Positions 26,615 to 35,943 of a DNA stretch of 64,000 nucleotides are shown in pieces. The position numbers and the translations under genes were made by a program. The stretch is from a bacterium (GTDB lineage Bacteria; Arandabacterota; Arandabacteria; Arandabacterales; Arandabacteraceae): NCBI GenBank assembly GCA_029933125.1, contig JAOZOU010000001.1, positions 194,073 through 258,072 of the forward strand. Direction: 5' to 3'. Positions within the stretch are counted from its first letter, which is position 1, and each line of letters opens with the position of its first letter. The notes beneath the pieces are model-generated. The model was not told the origin of the DNA, made no database searches, and was given only the letters and a program-made list of their open reading frames with translations.

Positions 26615-27805
26615 ATGTATCCAGCTGCAGTTAAAGACGCACTTGTGACCCAGCTTAAAGAGATCAGAGAAGCTGGTCTTTATAAAGACGAATGGATCAT
26701 TCTGACACCACAGGGTGCGCAGATCAAGGTGAAACAGGGCGAGGTCATCAATTTCTGCGCCAACAACTACCTTGGTCTGGCGAACCACCCAAGAATTGTC
26801 GAAGCTGCAAAGAAGGGACTTGAAAAGTATGGTTATGGGATGTCCTCGGTGCGTTTCATCTGCGGTACCCAGGACATTCATAAGGAGCTCGAGCGCGAGA
26901 TAAGCAATTTCCTCGGAACGGATGATACCATCCTCTACTCCTCATGCTTCGATGCCAACGGCGGTCTCTTTGAGACTCTTCTCGATAAGGAATGTGTGGT
27001 CATCACAGATCAGCTCAACCATGCCAGTATCATCGATGGGATCAGACTGTGCAAGGCTGAAAGAAAGATCTTCAAGCATGGTGACATGGCAGATCTCGAG
27101 GAGAAACTCAAGGAATCCAAAGGTGCAAAGATTAAGCTCATTGCAACCGATGGTGTCTTCTCAATGGACGGAGACATAGCCAAACTCGATGAGATCTGTG
27201 ACCTCGCTGACAAGTATGAAGCTCTCGTTATGATTGATGATGCCCATGCAACAGGTTTCTTTGGCAAGACCGGTAGAGGTACACCTGAATTTAGAGGTGT
27301 CCAAGGCAGGGTTGACATCATAACAAGTACGCTTGGTAAAGCCCTTGGTGGGGCATCGGGCGGCTTTACTACTGGCAGACAGGAGATAATCGATACCCTG
27401 CGCCAGAGATCAAGACCTTATCTTTTCTCAAACACAATTGCGCCTCCCATCGTGTGTGCGGCAATTGAGACCTTCAGGATGCTTGGCGAGACAACCGAGC
27501 TCAGGGATAGACTCGAACAGAACACTCGCTACTTCAGGGATGAGATGACTGGAAGAGGGTTCGACATTAAGCCAGGCATCCATCCTATCGTTCCTATTAT
27601 GCTTGGCGATGCCAAGCTTGCTCATGATATGGCACGCGACATGCTGGCAGAAGGCATCTATGTAATAGGCTTCAGCTATCCAGTCGTTCCCAAAGGTGAA
27701 GCTAGAATCCGTGTGCAAGTCTCAGCAGCTCATACCAAGGAGCATTTGGATCGGGCCATAGAGGCATTTACAAAGGTCGGAAAGAAGCACGGCGTCATCA
27801 AGTAG
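26615..27805 (+). CDS. kbl: 2-amino-3-ketobutyrate coenzyme A ligase (glycine C-acetyltransferase)
   Basis: 396 residues, normal length. PLP-dependent alpha-oxoamine synthase family: [15 protein letters not shown] near residue 45, [15 protein letters not shown], and the PLP lysine in [13 protein letters not shown] (about 240). It splits 2-amino-3-ketobutyrate, the product of threonine dehydrogenase, with CoA into glycine and acetyl-CoA, or runs in reverse. No threonine dehydrogenase is seen in the window. It is followed 49 bp later by an aldehyde dehydrogenase with its own strong site, probably one operon. Confidence 0.93.
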   Translation: MYPAAVKDALVTQLKEIREAGLYKDEWIILTPQGAQIKVKQGEVINFCANNYLGLANHPRIVEAAKKGLEKYGYGMSSVRFICGTQDIHKELEREISNFLGTDDTILYSSCFDANGGLFETLLDKECVVITDQLNHASIIDGIRLCKAERKIFKHGDMADLEEKLKESKGAKIKLIATDGVFSMDGDIAKLDEICDLADKYEALVMIDDAHATGFFGKTGRGTPEFRGVQGRVDIITSTLGKALGGASGGFTTGRQEIIDTLRQRSRPYLFSNTIAPPIVCAAIETFRMLGETTELRDRLEQNTRYFRDEMTGRGFDIKPGIHPIVPIMLGDAKLAHDMARDMLAEGIYVIGFSYPVVPKGEARIRVQVSAAHTKEHLDRAIEAFTKVGKKHGVIK

Positions 27806-27854
27806 ATTTTGCATCGAGAAATATCGCAAGGAATATCGGTGGAGGGGATAAAGG

Positions 27855-29402
27855 ATGAAAGCATTCAGGAATGAGCAGCTAACCAATTTTCGCTCGCCAA
27901 AGAACAGAAAACTCATGGAGAGTGCTCTCAGAAAGGTTGAGCGCTCACTCGGCAGGGAATACCCAATAATAATCGGTGGCAAGCACATCCGTATGCGAAG
28001 CAAGTTCAGATCAATAAATCCTGCCGACCCGGATCAAGTTGTTGGCATTTTTCAGAAGGCAGATTCCAAGGTTGCAACAAAAGCAATAGAGACTGCTCTT
28101 AAGACATTCGAGTGGTGGAAATTTGAGAAGCCTGAGAAGCGAGCAAGCTACCTTTTCAAGATGGCTAGGATAATGAGACGCCGAAGGCTCGAGCTTGCTG
28201 CCTGGATGGTCTATGAGGTTGGCAAGTCATGGGCTGAAGCAGATGCTGATGTTGCTGAGGCTATTGACTTCTGTGAATTCTACGGTCGCGAAGCCATACG
28301 CTATGGTGGACCCCAACCCATAACCCACATTCCGACCGAGCGCAGTGAGCTCGTCTATATCCCACTCGGAGTGGGTGCAGTTATACCTCCATGGAATTTC
28401 CCCCTTGCCATTCTAACCGGCATGACAACTGCCTCCTTCGTAAGTGGAAATACCGTTGTGCTCAAGCCCTCAAGTGATGCACCGACGATCGCTGCGAAGT
28501 TTATGGAGGTTGTTGAGCAGGCGGGAGTGCCTGATGGCGTTGTTAACTATGTCACGGGCCCAGGTAGAATCGCGGGCGAGGTACTCGTTCAGCATCCCAA
28601 AACAAGATTCGTAGCTTTTACAGGTTCGAAAGAGGTGGGTCTGAGGATAAATGAGGTTGCAGCTAAACTCCAACATGGTCAGATCTGGATCAAGCGTGCT
28701 GTCCTTGAGATGGGTGGCAAGGATGCCATAATCGTTGACAACGAGGCAGATATCGACGACGCGGTTACTGGTGTTGTCGCTTCAGCCTATGGCTTCCAGG
28801 GTCAGAAGTGCTCCGCCTGCTCACGCGCAATTGTTGTCAAGGATGTATATAAGACCTTCCTTGATAAGTTGATACCCCAGGTCCAGGCGATTGAGGTTGG
28901 ACCTCCAAGGGATTACAACAACTGGATGGGACCCGTCATAAATCGAGGAGCTATGAACAGCATTCTCAACTACATTCGCATCGGTAAGAAGGAGGGTCGT
29001 CTCCTTACAGGCGGTTCTCGCATCCCGCGCAAAGGCTATTTCATTCAGCCAACTGTGATTGCTGATGTCAAGCCTGATGCAACCATAGCGCAGGAAGAGA
29101 TCTTTGGACCTGTTCTTGCGGTGATAAAAGCACGCAACTTTGATCACGCCCTCGAGATCGCAAATGGCACGGTTTATGGGTTGACTGGCGCTGTTTACAC
29201 AAAGAATCGCAAGAAGATCGAGGCTGCCAAGAAGCACTTCCATGTAGGTAATCTCTACTTCAACCGCAAGTGCACAGGGGCCTTGGTTGGCGTGCATCCC
29301 TTTGGAGGATTCAATCTCTCGGGAACCGATTCGAAGGCCGGTGGCAGAGACTATCTCCTCCTTTTCTTACAGGCAAAGTCAATGTCTGAGAAGGTCAAGT
29401 GA
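27855..29402 (+). CDS. rocA: L-glutamate gamma-semialdehyde (1-pyrroline-5-carboxylate) dehydrogenase
   Basis: 515 residues, the length of RocA/PruA-type enzymes. GGAGGGGATAAAGG precedes the ATG. Aldehyde dehydrogenase motifs: PPWNFPLAIL (substrate/NAD pocket), the NAD-binding FTGSKEVG, the general base in LEMGGKDA and the nucleophile Cys in FQGQKCSACSR. The N-terminus (LTNFRSPKNRKLMESALRKV) is typical of the P5C dehydrogenase subgroup. It oxidises glutamate semialdehyde to glutamate with NAD(P). No proline dehydrogenase is adjacent; a different aldehyde substrate is possible. Confidence 0.85.
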   Translation: MKAFRNEQLTNFRSPKNRKLMESALRKVERSLGREYPIIIGGKHIRMRSKFRSINPADPDQVVGIFQKADSKVATKAIETALKTFEWWKFEKPEKRASYLFKMARIMRRRRLELAAWMVYEVGKSWAEADADVAEAIDFCEFYGREAIRYGGPQPITHIPTERSELVYIPLGVGAVIPPWNFPLAILTGMTTASFVSGNTVVLKPSSDAPTIAAKFMEVVEQAGVPDGVVNYVTGPGRIAGEVLVQHPKTRFVAFTGSKEVGLRINEVAAKLQHGQIWIKRAVLEMGGKDAIIVDNEADIDDAVTGVVASAYGFQGQKCSACSRAIVVKDVYKTFLDKLIPQVQAIEVGPPRDYNNWMGPVINRGAMNSILNYIRIGKKEGRLLTGGSRIPRKGYFIQPTVIADVKPDATIAQEEIFGPVLAVIKARNFDHALEIANGTVYGLTGAVYTKNRKKIEAAKKHFHVGNLYFNRKCTGALVGVHPFGGFNLSGTDSKAGGRDYLLLFLQAKSMSEKVK

Positions 29403-29421
29403 ACTTTCGCAGGAGGCGCTT

Positions 29422-30678
29422 ATGCGATCAGGCTTATGGATTCTCATTGTCGTGATAATCGCCGGGCTCGTTGTTGGTACCCTGCTTAAGCAGAGGCTTG
29501 AGAAGATGGAGATGAGTGGCGAGTTTTCGAAGCTTCAGGAAATAACCCAGATAGAGGATCCTCAAGTCAAGATATCTCGCCTCAAGCAATTCATCGCTGA
29601 GGAGCCACCCGGGCGTGAGAGGCAGTATGCCTATCGTGCGCTTGCTAGCGAGATGATTCAAACTGTAAAGGATACATCAGGCTTCGAGAATTTCGCTCAG
29701 ACAGCTCTTGATAAGGAAGATGACCCCTCAAGCCTGGCCATGATCTACTACTGGCTTTACAAGATAAGATCAGACTCTTCAAGTGTGAGAAAACTTGCAG
29801 GATCTTTGCTTGAAGGCAAGGAGGCTGCTTCCTGGATCTATAACTATATAAGCTGGGACCTGGCGGAGAAGTCACAAGACCTCGACATTGCTCTCGACCT
29901 CTGTGATCGCGCAATTGAGCTGGCAACTGAAAGGATGGACAGCGCAAGCTATATCGACACCAAAGGTTGGATATTCTTCAGGCAAGGCAACTATGATGAG
30001 GCAGTAAAGTATCTCGAGACAGCCGTGAGTCTTCTCGAAGAGCCTGAGGAAGAGATCCTACGGCATCTTGCCTATGCCAGTCTGGCAGCTGGCGATGGAG
30101 ACAAGGCTTTCAAGACCTTTAAGTCGATTCTGATTCTAGGCGAATATGACTATGCAAGATCTGCTCTCGACTCCTTGATGACTGCTCGGGGCTATACGCC
30201 ACAACAGCGGAAACAATTTGATGAGGCTATCTGGAAGGAAAGGATGGCATCTGCCAGGTTCGCTGATGCCTTTACGCTTCCTATGCTGTCAGGGGGAAAT
30301 TATGAGTTCAAGCCTCCCCTTGATGAAGTGACAGTGATAAACTTTACAGCTCCTGGCTGACCTGCCTGCTTTGCGGAGTTGCCGCATCTAGAGAATATGC
30401 ATAGGGAGCTTGATGATCAGGGTGTCGATATTGTCGTCATTGATGCAACTAACAGCAGGGACCTTATGGAAAAGATCGTCAGGGATGATTCTCTTACATT
30501 ACGAATACTTTTAGATGATAAGCAAATCGCTGATAAGAATTACAATCTCATGGCCACTCCAACCACGCTGATCGTTGATCGTGGCGGGCGCATAGTTTTC
30601 AAGCACATCGGATTCAGCCCTGGCATGGAAGAAATGCTTACCAAAGAAATCCAGGAACTGCTCAAGCTCCCAACATGA
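29422..30678 (+). CDS. TPR-thioredoxin protein with probable selenocysteine (UPAC) active site
   Basis: Read through one in-frame TGA (30358-30360), this is a 418-residue protein. The ATG at 29422 has AGGAGG five bases upstream. A signal anchor (LWILIVVIIAGLVVG) is followed by helical TPR-like repeats (about 60-280). A C-terminal thioredoxin domain begins at VTVINFTAPG, residue 313 is the TGA, then PACFAELPHLE. The active site therefore reads U-P-A-C where relatives have C-x-x-C. A cis-Pro loop (MATPTTLIVD) lies downstream. The frame stays open for 106 codons after the TGA with clear family features, which argues against a random nonsense mutation. Other genes here use TGA as stop. It follows rocA by 19 bp, likely in the same operon. 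Confidence 0.82.
30361..30386 (+). promoter_or_regulatory. SECIS-like hairpin after the UGA codon
   Basis: TGCGG (30372-30376) pairs with CCGCA (30382-30386) around a five-base loop AGTTG. The loop begins 16 bases after the UGA and has G as its second base. Bacterial SECIS elements have a short stem of at least four pairs, a loop with G in one of its first two positions, and a loop 16 or more bases from the UGA, so all three criteria are met, the distance at its lower limit. Confidence 0.6.
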
Positions 30679-30744
30679 TCTGCTCTGGCTTCACAGACAT
30701 CGCCAGGTGCAGAGCCTCAAGGCTTTGTACTTGTGGCTTCTTGT

Positions 30745-31201
30745 TCAGTGCTGCCAAAATCTGTCACCGTACGTTGAGAAAATAGACAGCCACCCTCGCC
30801 TACTACCCTGGCTGCCTCGGTGAGTAGATCTCTCTCGTCGAGCCAGAATGAACAGATGGCGTTCTGGATGCAGAGTACTATATCGAAGACTCCCCGAGCA
30901 AACCGAGCTCTGTTGCATCCATGACTGCAAGGTCACACTTTCCAGGTGGAAGAGTTTGCTGAGCAAGTTTGATATTGTCCGAGGATATATCGAACCCCAC
31001 GAGGCGCTCTGCTCAGGGTATAAAGCGCCGAAGAACGCGTCCATAGCCGCATCCCAGCTCGAGAATTCGAGCCCTTCCTTGTATTTGCTCAAGCACATAG
31101 GAGATTTCCACCTCGAAGTATCGTCTGACCCCTGGAGGTGCTATTTCATAGCATCTTCTGAGTCTCTCACCTGAAAGATGCCCGTCATAATAGTTTTACA
31201 T
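30745..31201 (-). pseudogene. Dead class I SAM-dependent methyltransferase gene
   Basis: On the minus strand an AGAGAGGAG site precedes ATG, but codon 2 is TAA. The same frame then reads YYDGHLSGERLRRCYEIAPP and the SAM motif ARILELGCGYGRVLRRF, then an in-frame TGA (31015-31013). It continues AERLVGFDISSDNIKLAQQ and stops, while FDIVLCIQNAI appears in a shifted frame and STYGDRFWQH in another. Two nonsense codons and at least two frameshifts make this a pseudogene. The internal TGA is not a selenocysteine candidate, given the other lesions. Confidence 0.8.
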
Positions 31202-31328
31202 CACTCCTCTCTTGGTCGATTCCCTATCCTTCCCGGGTCCCGGATTCGGTCCTTATCTCCACGATTTTATCGACTTGAAACCTCAGACCGGATATGCTAT
31301 GATAGCAGTACGCGGGGAGGTAAACTGC

Positions 31329-31649
31329 ATGCGCCGCCTGGTGCTCATGACGAGCCTTGTATCCATCCTGCTGCTCCTGGTCTTGACTCCCTATGTTTCG
31401 TCTGAGGTCACTCCAGGTCGTCAATCCCCGCCAGGGCACACTGATAAGTCGTATCTTATGCAGCAGAGTGACTACTACCGACGTCACATGAATCGAGAGC
31501 CTGAGGAGCAACCTGAGCCCCTTGCCGCCACAGTGGTCGAAGAAAGCAGCAGCCTTGACTATATCGCTCTTTTCCTGCTTGTTACCTCAATAGTCGCGCT
31601 GCTTCTTATATCCAAGCGCAACCAGATTGGCAAGCGCTCCCGCACCTAA
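31329..31649 (+). CDS. Small membrane protein, unknown function
   Basis: 106 residues from the ATG at 31329, chosen for GGGGAGG seven bases upstream. An N-terminal signal or membrane segment (LVSILLLLVLTPYVSS), a polar Gln/Glu/Pro-rich stretch, then a C-terminal membrane segment (LDYIALFLLVTSIVALLLIS) and a basic end (KRNQIGKRSRT). No family recognised. Its stop overlaps the nth stop on the opposite strand (CTAA). Confidence 0.6.
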   Translation: MRRLVLMTSLVSILLLLVLTPYVSSEVTPGRQSPPGHTDKSYLMQQSDYYRRHMNREPEEQPEPLAATVVEESSSLDYIALFLLVTSIVALLLISKRNQIGKRSRT

Positions 31650-32314
31650 CCCCGACGCTTGCCCTTAAGCTCGCTTGAAGGACAATAGGATTCAATGTCG
31701 CATAGGTGACAAAGTGGCTTTCTCGCCTTGCAAATCTCCCTGCCATGTAGCGTAACCATGAAGGAGAATTCGCCCCAGACACGTCGTGGCAGTATCTTCA
31801 TGAGATCGAATTCTATCTTGACCGGATCCTTCTCCCTGGTGAGGCCGAGCCTGTTGGCAACCCTAATCATATGAGTATCAACAACTATGCCAGGTTTATT
31901 GAATGCAGCAGCAAGCACAACGTTGGCTGTCTTACGTCCCACACCAGGCAGTTCAACGAGCCTTTCCAGTTTGTCGGGCACCTTGCCACCATGCTTCTCG
32001 ACAATGGCTTTCGAAAGCGAGATAATACTGTTAGCCTTGTTCCTGAAAAATCCCGTTGGCTTTATCATCCTCTCAAGAGTCGAACGCCTTGCCTTTGCAA
32101 AATCCTCAGGGCTTCGATATTTTCTGAATAGCTTCGCAGTGACCTCGTTGACCTTCTTATCCGTGCACTGGGCAGCAAGCACTGTTGCAACCAGGAGTTC
32201 ATGAGGAGTTGAGAAATTGAGTGCTGTTGTTGCGCCACGATAACGCTTCCTCAAACCTGTCACTATTTTTCGGGCTCGCTTCTTAAGGTCTGCTATCTTT
32301 TCCCTCGGCGACAT
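31646..32314 (-). CDS. nth: Endonuclease III (DNA glycosylase/AP lyase)
   Basis: 222 residues from the ATG at 32314, with GGGGAGGGG upstream. Helix-hairpin-helix LPGVGRKTANVV contains the catalytic Lys, and VDTHMIRVANRLGL contains the catalytic Asp. The C-terminal 4Fe-4S cluster ligands are seen as CKARKPLCHLCDIESYC (C-x6-C-x2-C-x5-C). It removes oxidised pyrimidines and cuts the resulting abasic site in base-excision repair. It is near the endonuclease V gene in the same orientation. Confidence 0.95.
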   Translation of the reverse strand: MSPREKIADLKKRARKIVTGLRKRYRGATTALNFSTPHELLVATVLAAQCTDKKVNEVTAKLFRKYRSPEDFAKARRSTLERMIKPTGFFRNKANSIISLSKAIVEKHGGKVPDKLERLVELPGVGRKTANVVLAAAFNKPGIVVDTHMIRVANRLGLTREKDPVKIEFDLMKILPRRVWGEFSFMVTLHGREICKARKPLCHLCDIESYCPSSELKGKRRG

Positions 32315-32335
32315 GATCACCCCTCCCCTATCACT

Positions 32336-32965
32336 TTAATAGAGCTCTGTTACTTTCTCAGTCAGATGAGCATTGTTGTTCCAGCTGATAAGGGTGAAGG
32401 TCCCATCCGAAACCTCGAAGATCGAGAAGGCTGCATTGTCAATGTAGAATTTCCAGAAGTAGGGTGGATTGACATCAAGCATAGCAGCTGCAAGCGCTTT
32501 TATCACTGAACGATGGGTCACTATAGCAAAGGTCTCCTTGCGGCTTCCTATGATGTGTTTCAGCCCCTGGAAGGCGCGTCTTCTGACCTGCTCCACAGTC
32601 TCACCATTCGGGATCGCAAGCTTCTCAGGTTCAGTAGTCCAGAGATGCCAAAGATCAGGATAATCCTGCTTGATTTTTGACTTCGGCACACCCTGCCACT
32701 CCCCCAGGGCTATGTTATTGAATGCCTCATCGGGAGTATATTCGACCTTGAGGATCTCGGCTATCATCCGGGCTGTCTCAACAGCCCTGCTGAGTGGACT
32801 TGTAAGCAAGAAGCTGATTCCGCAACCTTTTAGTGCCTTTCCTATCTCCTGAGCCTGCCTGCGCCCAGTATCATTAAGATCAACCTCATAGCGCCCTCTG
32901 AAGATACCGAGGCGATTGAATTCGGTTTCACCATGTCTGATTAGATAGATCCTCTGCTTTTCCAT
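32336..32965 (-). CDS. Histidine phosphatase family protein (phosphoglycerate mutase-like)
   Basis: 209 residues from the ATG at 32965, one base after the endonuclease V stop, with GGGAG upstream; longer starts would run into that gene. The catalytic motif is LIRHGETEFN with the phospho-acceptor His near residue 10. ALGEWQG and VTHRSVIKAL complete the pocket. Substrate unknown: it could be a cobalamin-pathway (alpha-ribazole-type) or general phosphatase. Transcribed with nfi and probably nth. Confidence 0.88.
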   Translation of the reverse strand: MEKQRIYLIRHGETEFNRLGIFRGRYEVDLNDTGRRQAQEIGKALKGCGISFLLTSPLSRAVETARMIAEILKVEYTPDEAFNNIALGEWQGVPKSKIKQDYPDLWHLWTTEPEKLAIPNGETVEQVRRRAFQGLKHIIGSRKETFAIVTHRSVIKALAAAMLDVNPPYFWKFYIDNAAFSIFEVSDGTFTLISWNNNAHLTEKVTELY

Positions 32966-32966
32966 C

Positions 32967-33650
32967 TTAGAAGAGACTCCCTTCCTCATCCGATGCGTCA
33001 ACATCAATGACTTCACCCACACTCAGCTTGTGAGCGAGCCTTAAGGGTTCAGGAATACGATATTTGGGCGAGCAGGCAAGGACAACCTCGATCGCCTTCT
33101 CGAGATCTATTCTGTGGCCAATGGATACATAAACCGGCTTGACTCCCTTTCTTGTTCTTACAGCCGCGCCGATAACATCGCCAAAATCGTCGTACATGTA
33201 GGAGATGGAACCTTTTTCATCGGAGGACTCCTCATAGGTGCCATAGAGAACAGACTTGGCACAGCCTATTGCTGGTTTATCGAGCAGAATACCCAGATGG
33301 GTTGCGAGCCCCATTCTTCTTTGATGAGCCAGCCCCTGAGCATCGCAGAGCAGAAGGTCAGGTTCCCTTCTTATTTTGGAAAGCCCAAAAAGAAGAACAG
33401 GAACTTCTCTGAAGGCAAGAAGACCCGGCACATATGGGAAGCGGCATGGCTGAGTGACTGTTTTCGTTTCGAGCACCTTGAGATCTGGCCATGAAAGGAT
33501 AACTATTGCACCCAGCACCGTTTTCTTGTCAGGAAAACTTACATCCAGCCCTGCCAATGTTGAGACCTTTCGCCCATCCCAGGACAGATTGATGAGCCTG
33601 TTTAGACGATGCTGAATCTGTATGGCTTCCCTCGGAGTGACATCCCACAT
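32967..33650 (-). CDS. nfi: Endonuclease V (deaminated-base repair)
   Basis: 227 residues. Family motifs: AGLDVSF (first catalytic Asp), FPYVPGLLAFRE (wedge motif), LLLCDAQGLAHQRRMGLATH (second Asp and metal site) and KPVYVSIGHRIDLE. The family nicks DNA one base 3' of deoxyinosine. Directly followed by the phosphatase gene with a one-base gap. The start has AGGGAA upstream. Confidence 0.95.
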   Translation of the reverse strand: MWDVTPREAIQIQHRLNRLINLSWDGRKVSTLAGLDVSFPDKKTVLGAIVILSWPDLKVLETKTVTQPCRFPYVPGLLAFREVPVLLFGLSKIRREPDLLLCDAQGLAHQRRMGLATHLGILLDKPAIGCAKSVLYGTYEESSDEKGSISYMYDDFGDVIGAAVRTRKGVKPVYVSIGHRIDLEKAIEVVLACSPKYRIPEPLRLAHKLSVGEVIDVDASDEEGSLF

Positions 33651-33667
33651 GTGTAATTCCCTGTACT

Positions 33668-34459
33668 TCAGAATCTCTTCCTCCCCTGTTGCTCAAGAAA
33701 CCGACGCTCACGCCTTGATAGCGATTCCATACCCTCGCTTGCTATTTTGTCCAGTATGCGATCTATCTCAGCACTGATTTCTGCCTCCCGCTTTCGCTTC
33801 TTGATTTCAGCCCGCTCCTTGATACGCCCCCGCCAATCTGCCACCTGCCTTCTTACGCGCCACTCATAGATCTCTCGCTTGAGGTAGAAATAGCCTACGA
33901 CGAGTCCGCCAAGGTGGGCAAATCTTGCGATGGATGAATTGGGCATCATTAAAAGAGCAACAAGCTCAATCAAACCCACAAGAACCGCAAAGTTCTTTGC
34001 TTTCATGCGAATGACAAAATACAAGAGGATCTCTCTTTCCGGGAATGCAAGAGCAAAACCAATAATCAATCCAAAGATCGCACCTGATGCACCAATCGTT
34101 GGTATGCGTGAGTAAGGCTGAACAAGCACATTTATGAGGCCAGCCCCGATGCCAGTCACAAGATAGTACTTCAGAAAGAAGCGAGAGCCCCAGTATCTCT
34201 CAAGCTCCGAACCCAGCATCCAGAGGAAGATTAGATTGAAAAATATGTGAAGCACGCTGGCATGCAAGAACATGTAGGTTAGAAGCTGCCAGAGTGCACC
34301 ATGCAGGACACCAGCAGGGACCAAGCCTAGAAGATGGAGGTAGCGATTTAGGAAAAACTGCTGAAGTACAAAAACGACACCATTGGCTATGAGAAGCCAT
34401 ACAACAACTGGTGTTGGCACAACAGAATATGTGTATCGATATTGCCTGTACATATCCAT
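33668..34459 (-). CDS. Rhomboid-family intramembrane serine protease
   Basis: 263 residues with six or so membrane segments. The catalytic Ser is in IGASGAIFG (about residue 125) and the catalytic His in ARFAHLGGLVVGY. The conserved first-segment motif is HASVLHIFFNLIFLWMLG. The C-terminal ~65 residues form a charged cytosolic tail (RIKERAEIKKRKREAEIS) found in many bacterial rhomboids. It cleaves membrane proteins inside the bilayer. It lies divergent to the CHAT operon and 17 bp upstream of nfi. Confidence 0.93.
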   Translation of the reverse strand: MDMYRQYRYTYSVVPTPVVVWLLIANGVVFVLQQFFLNRYLHLLGLVPAGVLHGALWQLLTYMFLHASVLHIFFNLIFLWMLGSELERYWGSRFFLKYYLVTGIGAGLINVLVQPYSRIPTIGASGAIFGLIIGFALAFPEREILLYFVIRMKAKNFAVLVGLIELVALLMMPNSSIARFAHLGGLVVGYFYLKREIYEWRVRRQVADWRGRIKERAEIKKRKREAEISAEIDRILDKIASEGMESLSRRERRFLEQQGRKRF

Positions 34460-34525
34460 CCAACCAATTTGCCCAATTATTTAAACTCAATTGTCGATCA
34501 GTGGCAAGTGTGAACTGCTGGGATC

Positions 34526-34554
34526 TTGAATCCTCAAGCTTGATAGCCTAACAT
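34526..34554 (+). promoter_or_regulatory. Possible promoter of the CHAT operon
   Basis: TTGAAT (34526-34531), a 17-base spacer and TAACAT (34549-34554); four of six bases match at each box. The predicted start falls just before GAGGGAG and the CHAT start codon. Moderate match by eye. Confidence 0.35.
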
Positions 34555-34569
34555 GGCATTGAGGGAGCT

Positions 34570-35943
34570 ATGGAAATTCAACTGAGCTTGAGATCACATG
34601 ATAGAATTGCTGTGAGCCTCGACTATAAGAGGAAGGAACCCCTGATCAAGAGATGGGATGTTAGCAGGTCTGTGATAGATGCCATCTATGCCGATGTCCT
34701 TGATCTCGTGGAAAGATCTCTCTATGTGGAAAATCTGGAAGTTGCTTCACCCCAGGCAGAGACCCGTGAGAAGCTTAAGGCTCTTGGACTTGCACTCTTT
34801 GAGGCAACGTTCCTTGCAGCTGCAGATGAATTCAGAGAGACAATTCGGCAACCGCATGGACCTGAATCGGTGACTTTTGAGATTGATCGTGAGCTGGCCT
34901 ATCTCCCGATTGAGATACTTTTCGACGGGGAAACTTTTCTAGCGCTAAGGCTGTCTCTTGGCAGACGCATCTTCGCTGAAGGGATTAGAAGCGTAGCCTC
35001 CGGAGCACGTACTTGCTCCGTACTTATTGTTGGGGATCCAAGTGATGATCCTTTGATAAGAAGTGACATTGAAAATGAGATAGATGGAATCAGGGATATC
35101 TTCAGAAAGAGCAAGGTGGCAATGAAAATTGCCACGGGTAGCAAAGTTGATGAGGGCTATTTCCTAACCCATCTTCCGAGCAAAACTATTTTCCATTTCA
35201 CAGGACATGGTGCTCTGTCTGAAGACTTTGCTACCTCCGGTATCATGCTTGCGGACGGTATTTTAAGCGAAAAGTCACTTTCAGGGCTTCAGCATCCGCC
35301 AGTCATTACCTTCCTCAACATGTGCACCGCATCCTGGCATGAAGCCTGGAAGAGCTCTGTTGGCCTTGTCGAGACTTTCTTGAGAAGAGGAACCCGGTGC
35401 TGCATAGCCACCCTCTGGGATGTCCGAAGCTCGTCTGCAGCAACGCTGGCCTCGAGCTTCTATGGGAATCTTCTTGATGGGAAGACTGTTGGAGAAGCTT
35501 TACGCCAAGCCAGGCTAGATGTGGTTGAAAAATTTGGCCTCAATGATATGTCCTGGGCAGCCTACACACTTTATGGTGACCCCAATGTTACGCTTGAGTC
35601 CCTGCTAAGAGAGTCACCCAGGAAATCTCCATCGTATGTTGTAGGTCTCGTCGCTACAGCTATCTTTGTTGGATCGCTCCTGCTTCCGTCTAGCATTTCA
35701 AGGGAACCGACGTATCAGGCAAGGACAGAATTCGGTTACATCGTCGCATCTTCAAATCCAAAGGGCGCCACGGTGATTGTTGACGGCAACCCCATGGCAG
35801 TAACCCCATCAGCCATTGAGGTTCCCGAAGGTAGCCACAAGGTAGCCATTGTGAAAGAGGGCTTCAGGCGCTGGGAGGCATGGGTAGAGGTAACACCTTC
35901 GCAACGCACCGTGATTGAAGCAACGCTGGAGGGAATTCAATGA
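34570..35943 (+). CDS. CHAT-domain cysteine peptidase with membrane segment and PEGA domain
   Basis: 457 residues. An N-terminal region of ~110 residues is unassigned. The CHAT (caspase-like) peptidase domain spans about 110-345, with the catalytic His in FHFTGHG (about 216) and the catalytic Cys in FLNMCTAS (about 256). Then ATLWDV and the AAYTLYGDP signature. One membrane segment (VVGLVATAIFVGSLLLPSS, about 357-375) is followed by a C-terminal PEGA beta domain (SSNPKGATVIVDG, VPEGSHKVAIVKEGF). Peptidase inside, PEGA outside is the likely topology. It heads a four-gene operon with redoxin, sigma and anti-sigma genes, and the redoxin ATG overlaps its stop. Confidence 0.88.
   Translation: MEIQLSLRSHDRIAVSLDYKRKEPLIKRWDVSRSVIDAIYADVLDLVERSLYVENLEVASPQAETREKLKALGLALFEATFLAAADEFRETIRQPHGPESVTFEIDRELAYLPIEILFDGETFLALRLSLGRRIFAEGIRSVASGARTCSVLIVGDPSDDPLIRSDIENEIDGIRDIFRKSKVAMKIATGSKVDEGYFLTHLPSKTIFHFTGHGALSEDFATSGIMLADGILSEKSLSGLQHPPVITFLNMCTASWHEAWKSSVGLVETFLRRGTRCCIATLWDVRSSSAATLASSFYGNLLDGKTVGEALRQARLDVVEKFGLNDMSWAAYTLYGDPNVTLESLLRESPRKSPSYVVGLVATAIFVGSLLLPSSISREPTYQARTEFGYIVASSNPKGATVIVDGNPMAVTPSAIEVPEGSHKVAIVKEGFRRWEAWVEVTPSQRTVIEATLEGIQ

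Noticed and set aside
30358-30360. UGA as a generally reassigned codon (Gly or Trp code)
   Set aside because: Many genes here end in UGA with correct lengths (for example the TlpA-like gene, polX and the methyltransferase), so UGA is a stop in this genome.
31013-31015. Second selenocysteine candidate in the methyltransferase frame
   Set aside because: The gene has further nonsense and frameshift lesions and the position is not a redox Cys site.
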